The position numbers were made by a program, and so were the translations under genes. This document shows, piece by piece, positions 61,886 to 64,000 of a DNA stretch of 64,000 nucleotides; within the stretch, counting starts at the first letter, position 1, and each line of letters opens with the position of its first letter. A model generated the notes under the pieces. That model saw only the letters and a program-made list of their open reading frames with translations. It had not been told where the DNA came from and searched no databases. The stretch comes from Dichotomicrobium thermohalophilum (GTDB lineage Bacteria; Pseudomonadota; Alphaproteobacteria; Rhizobiales; Rhodomicrobiaceae), in contig NZ_QXDF01000001.1 in assembly GCF_003550175.1 (NCBI RefSeq), forward strand, positions 1,202,501 through 1,266,500, read 5' to 3'.

Positions 61886-62848
61886 ATGGACGGACCGAAG
61901 CCGGCCATTCCAGAGGATACGCTCGCCAACTGGCAGCGCATTGTCGATCTGATCGCGAAACTCGCGGATGTTCCCGCCAGCCTGATCATGCGCACGCATG
62001 CGCCAAACCACTCGGTTCTGGTGCGAAGCCGCGGTGAAGATAACCCGTACGCTGTTGGGCTGCGGTTTCAGCTCAAGCGGGATCTCTATTGCTACGGCGT
62101 CCTGAGCAAGGGCTCCGAACTCATCGTCGAGAATGCTCTCCTCGACCCGGAATGGGATGATAATGAAGACCTGAAATTCGGGATGAGCTTCTACGTCGGC
62201 TACCCGCTGCAGTGGCCCGACGGCTCGACATTCGGAACGATTTGCGTGCTGGACCGGCAGCGCAATCCGCAGGCGCTGACGTTCCGGGAAGGGCTGGCCG
62301 AATTTGCCCGCGTCATCGAGGCGGACCTGAAACTGCTGTGCGAAGTGGCAGCGCGCGCAAAACTTGAGAAAGAGCTCCAGCGTGCCCTGTCTCAGTTGGA
62401 AGAGCGGGTCGAGCAGCGCACGCAGGAACTGGAAGAAGCCAACTCCGCGCTTCGTGTCCTGATCAGCAATCTGGAGAACCAGCGAAAGGATTACGACGCG
62501 CATGTGCTCCGACAGATCAAGGGGTTGGTATGGCCCAGCCTCGCAAAGTTGCGCAGCCGGTTGGCCCATGATCCTGCGGCTGCAACCTACCTCGACATGA
62601 TCGAGGACGGCCTGAACGCGATCTCCACGTCCAGATCGGGCGATTTGACCACGATCCTCGAACGGCTGACTCCAGCCGAGCAGGAGGTTGCGCAGATGAT
62701 CATGCGTGGGTTGAGCACGAAGGATATTGCCCGCACACTTGCCCGCGAGCCCAGCACAGTCGAGTTTCACCGCAACAATATCCGCAAGAAGCTGGGCCTC
62801 AGGCGCTCAGGGCGCAATCTGCGAAGCCTGCTTCTGTCCAGCCAGTGA
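61886..62848 (+). CDS. GAF-domain LuxR-type transcriptional regulator
   Basis: The 320-residue protein has a GAF domain at residues 12-150 (DVPASLIMRTHAPNHSVLVR, GYPLQWPDGSTFGTICVLD). A coiled coil lies near 155-200 (LEERVEQRTQELEEANSALR). A C-terminal LuxR helix-turn-helix covers residues 255-315 (LTPAEQEVAQMIMRGLSTKD, STVEFHRNNIRKKLGLR). The GAF part would sense a small molecule or redox state. The gene is followed by a perfect hairpin and then a Tat-exported hydrolase gene, a possible target. Confidence 0.85.
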   Translation: MDGPKPAIPEDTLANWQRIVDLIAKLADVPASLIMRTHAPNHSVLVRSRGEDNPYAVGLRFQLKRDLYCYGVLSKGSELIVENALLDPEWDDNEDLKFGMSFYVGYPLQWPDGSTFGTICVLDRQRNPQALTFREGLAEFARVIEADLKLLCEVAARAKLEKELQRALSQLEERVEQRTQELEEANSALRVLISNLENQRKDYDAHVLRQIKGLVWPSLAKLRSRLAHDPAAATYLDMIEDGLNAISTSRSGDLTTILERLTPAEQEVAQMIMRGLSTKDIARTLAREPSTVEFHRNNIRKKLGLRRSGRNLRSLLLSSQ

Positions 62849-62851
62849 AAA

Positions 62852-62874
62852 ACCATGGGGTTTGTCCCCATGGT
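62852..62874. terminator. Perfect 9-bp hairpin after the GAF-LuxR gene
   Basis: ACCATGGGG (62852-62860), loop TTTGT, CCCCATGGT (62866-62874), with GAAAA before and CTTCCC after. It may be a terminator or an operator. Confidence 0.45.
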
Positions 62875-62975
62875 CTTCCCATGAATTTCACACGGTCTGA
62901 CCGCCCCTTGCCAAAACTAAACTGGGATTGCCGGACTTCTTCCGGCGGCAACCCATGTTAACAGGGAAGGCGGTC

Positions 62976-63962
62976 ATGACACGAAAGACTCAGGAACCTG
63001 CCCACACCAACGCGACGAATGACCAATCGACGCCGGGCTTGTCGCGGCGATCGTTTTTCACGGCGGCTGGCGCGTCAGGAATCGCTGCCGCGGGGTCATT
63101 CCTGATCGGCGACCGCGCCATGGCCCAGTCCACGGACTGGAAGCAGCCGGGCAACAACAACCACGTCATCGATCTGCAGAGCCAGACGGGCACATCCACC
63201 GAGGGCACCGTCGGCATCGATTTCTACGGGCACTGCGCTTTCAAGATCACCTCGCCGGCAGGCGCGACCGTGCTGGTCGACCCGTGGCGTGACGACCCCT
63301 CCGGCGCTTGGGGCATGTGGTTCAAGAACGAGTTCCCGGAGACAGTGGTCGACATCTGCATGTCCACCCACACCCATTTCGACCACGACGCGATCATGCG
63401 ACCGCACTCGACGATGATCCTCGATCGGATGGTGGGCAACTTCGAATTCGCCGATCTGAAGATCACCGGATTTGCCGACAAGCATACATGCGTCGCACCG
63501 GGCTGGTATGAGTGGACAAACGCGCTGGCGGAGTTCGGCGCTGAGGCTTGCCCGCCGGACAACGTGGGGCACATGGACAACGTTACTTTCGTGATCGAGA
63601 CGGGCGGGATACGGACGCTGATCTGGGGCGACAACCGGCCCGACCCGGCCGACGCGTTCTGGGATGCCGTGGGCCGCGTCGATGTCCTGACCCTGCCGGT
63701 GGACGGGTCGGAGCATATCCTGTCCTACGAGATGGGCAACGCCATCGTGGAGCGCCTCAAGCCCAAGGTGGTCATCCCGACGCACTACCTGAATGAGACC
63801 ACAAGCTATACGCTCACGACGCTGCAAACCGCGGACGAGTGGGTCAAGTCGCAGAAAAGCTTCAAGATGCTCGATGGGCCGAGCCTGCCGCTGAACGCCA
63901 GCGAGATCGCCCGGATGGACCGCGAGTTCCTCTACTTCGGCCACCACGCGCAAACCGCGTGA
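62976..63962 (+). CDS. Tat-exported metallo-beta-lactamase-fold hydrolase
   Basis: From the ATG at 62976 (AGGGAAGG upstream) the protein has 328 residues. A Tat signal (LSRRSFFTAAGASGIAAAGS) is followed by an UlaG-like metallo-beta-lactamase fold: GIDFYGHCAFKITSPAGATV, the zinc motif STHTHFDHDA near residue 130, TLIWGDNRPDPADAF and VVIPTHYLNE. Enzymes of this shape include lactonases and phosphodiesterases; the substrate is unknown. It follows the GAF-LuxR regulator and ends at a terminator. Confidence 0.85.
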   Translation: MTRKTQEPAHTNATNDQSTPGLSRRSFFTAAGASGIAAAGSFLIGDRAMAQSTDWKQPGNNNHVIDLQSQTGTSTEGTVGIDFYGHCAFKITSPAGATVLVDPWRDDPSGAWGMWFKNEFPETVVDICMSTHTHFDHDAIMRPHSTMILDRMVGNFEFADLKITGFADKHTCVAPGWYEWTNALAEFGAEACPPDNVGHMDNVTFVIETGGIRTLIWGDNRPDPADAFWDAVGRVDVLTLPVDGSEHILSYEMGNAIVERLKPKVVIPTHYLNETTSYTLTTLQTADEWVKSQKSFKMLDGPSLPLNASEIARMDREFLYFGHHAQTA

Positions 63963-63968
63963 GACGTT

Positions 63969-64000
63969 GCGGGGCGTCGGCGCGGTCGGCGCCCCGCTTT
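63969..64000 (+). terminator. Rho-independent terminator at the window end
   Basis: GCGGGGCG (63969-63976) pairs with CGCCCCGC (63990-63997), followed by TTT at the window edge. It closes the hydrolase transcription unit. Confidence 0.75.

Overview
The window looks like an alphaproteobacterial chromosome, judged by gene content: a long-form dihydropteroate synthase beside glmM, serB divergent from miaA followed by ilvB/ilvN, and a complete Kelly-Friedrich type Sox cluster that includes soxCD. Most of it is GC-rich. The block at about 19-27 kb is visibly richer in A+T, which fits foreign origin. The organism is probably a sulfur-oxidising (thiosulfate/sulfide) bacterium; no species can be named from sequence alone.

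Layout. (1) 1-10,927 is ordinary core genome: the start of serB (minus strand), miaA, ilvB, ilvN, a small membrane protein, a LuxR-type regulator, and then glmM, folP and a Kef-type antiporter on the minus strand. (2) 10,928-11,003 is an intact tRNA-Lys(CTT). Its last 50 bases plus 10 bases downstream (60 bp in all) recur exactly at 44,037-44,096. These are the two attachment sites of a composite island of about 33 kb. (3) The left part of the island (11-31 kb) holds a dead IS5-like element, a collapsed ATP-sulfurylase/APS-kinase gene split by an intact IS66 element with an 8-bp target duplication, and a surface-polysaccharide locus. That locus has a sulfotransferase, a heparinase-like lyase with an internal amber stop, a 1,500-residue methyltransferase/glycosyltransferase fusion, wecC, wecB, two family-2 glycosyltransferases (one with an 11-base G tract) and an ABC exporter. 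(4) The right part (32-44 kb) is a stack of satellite or phage remnants: an SF3-like ATPase and a primase-helicase, each ending beside its own short-repeat array, a broken terminase, two tyrosine integrases, an excisionase-like gene, one intact and one dead alpA, and a truncated primase-polymerase cut by an IS5-family transposase.

(5) 44.1-58.7 kb is the sulfur-oxidation locus. soxS, a glcG/hbpS-like gene, soxR and a soxT-type sulfur transporter run leftward. soxV, soxW, soxA, soxX, an exported DsrE-like gene, soxY, soxZ, soxB, soxC, soxD, soxE, soxF and a DUF302 gene run rightward. A 115-bp module occurs twice, before soxA and before soxY. It holds an ATTC-N8-GAAT operator, a sigma-70-like promoter, a strong ribosome-binding site and a short leader reading frame. 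SoxR carries the two cysteines expected of a sulfane-sulfur sensor, so the likely circuit is SoxR repression of both transcription units, relieved by persulfide. SoxS, SoxV and SoxW would keep the periplasmic carrier reduced, SoxXA and SoxB load and hydrolyse sulfur on SoxYZ, SoxCD oxidises the sulfane, and SoxEF handles sulfide.

(6) 59-61.5 kb is a decayed copper/silver efflux operon (cusB and cusA with two deletions; cusF intact). (7) 61.9-64 kb holds a GAF-LuxR regulator and a Tat-exported metallo-beta-lactamase-fold protein, ending in a terminator at the window edge.
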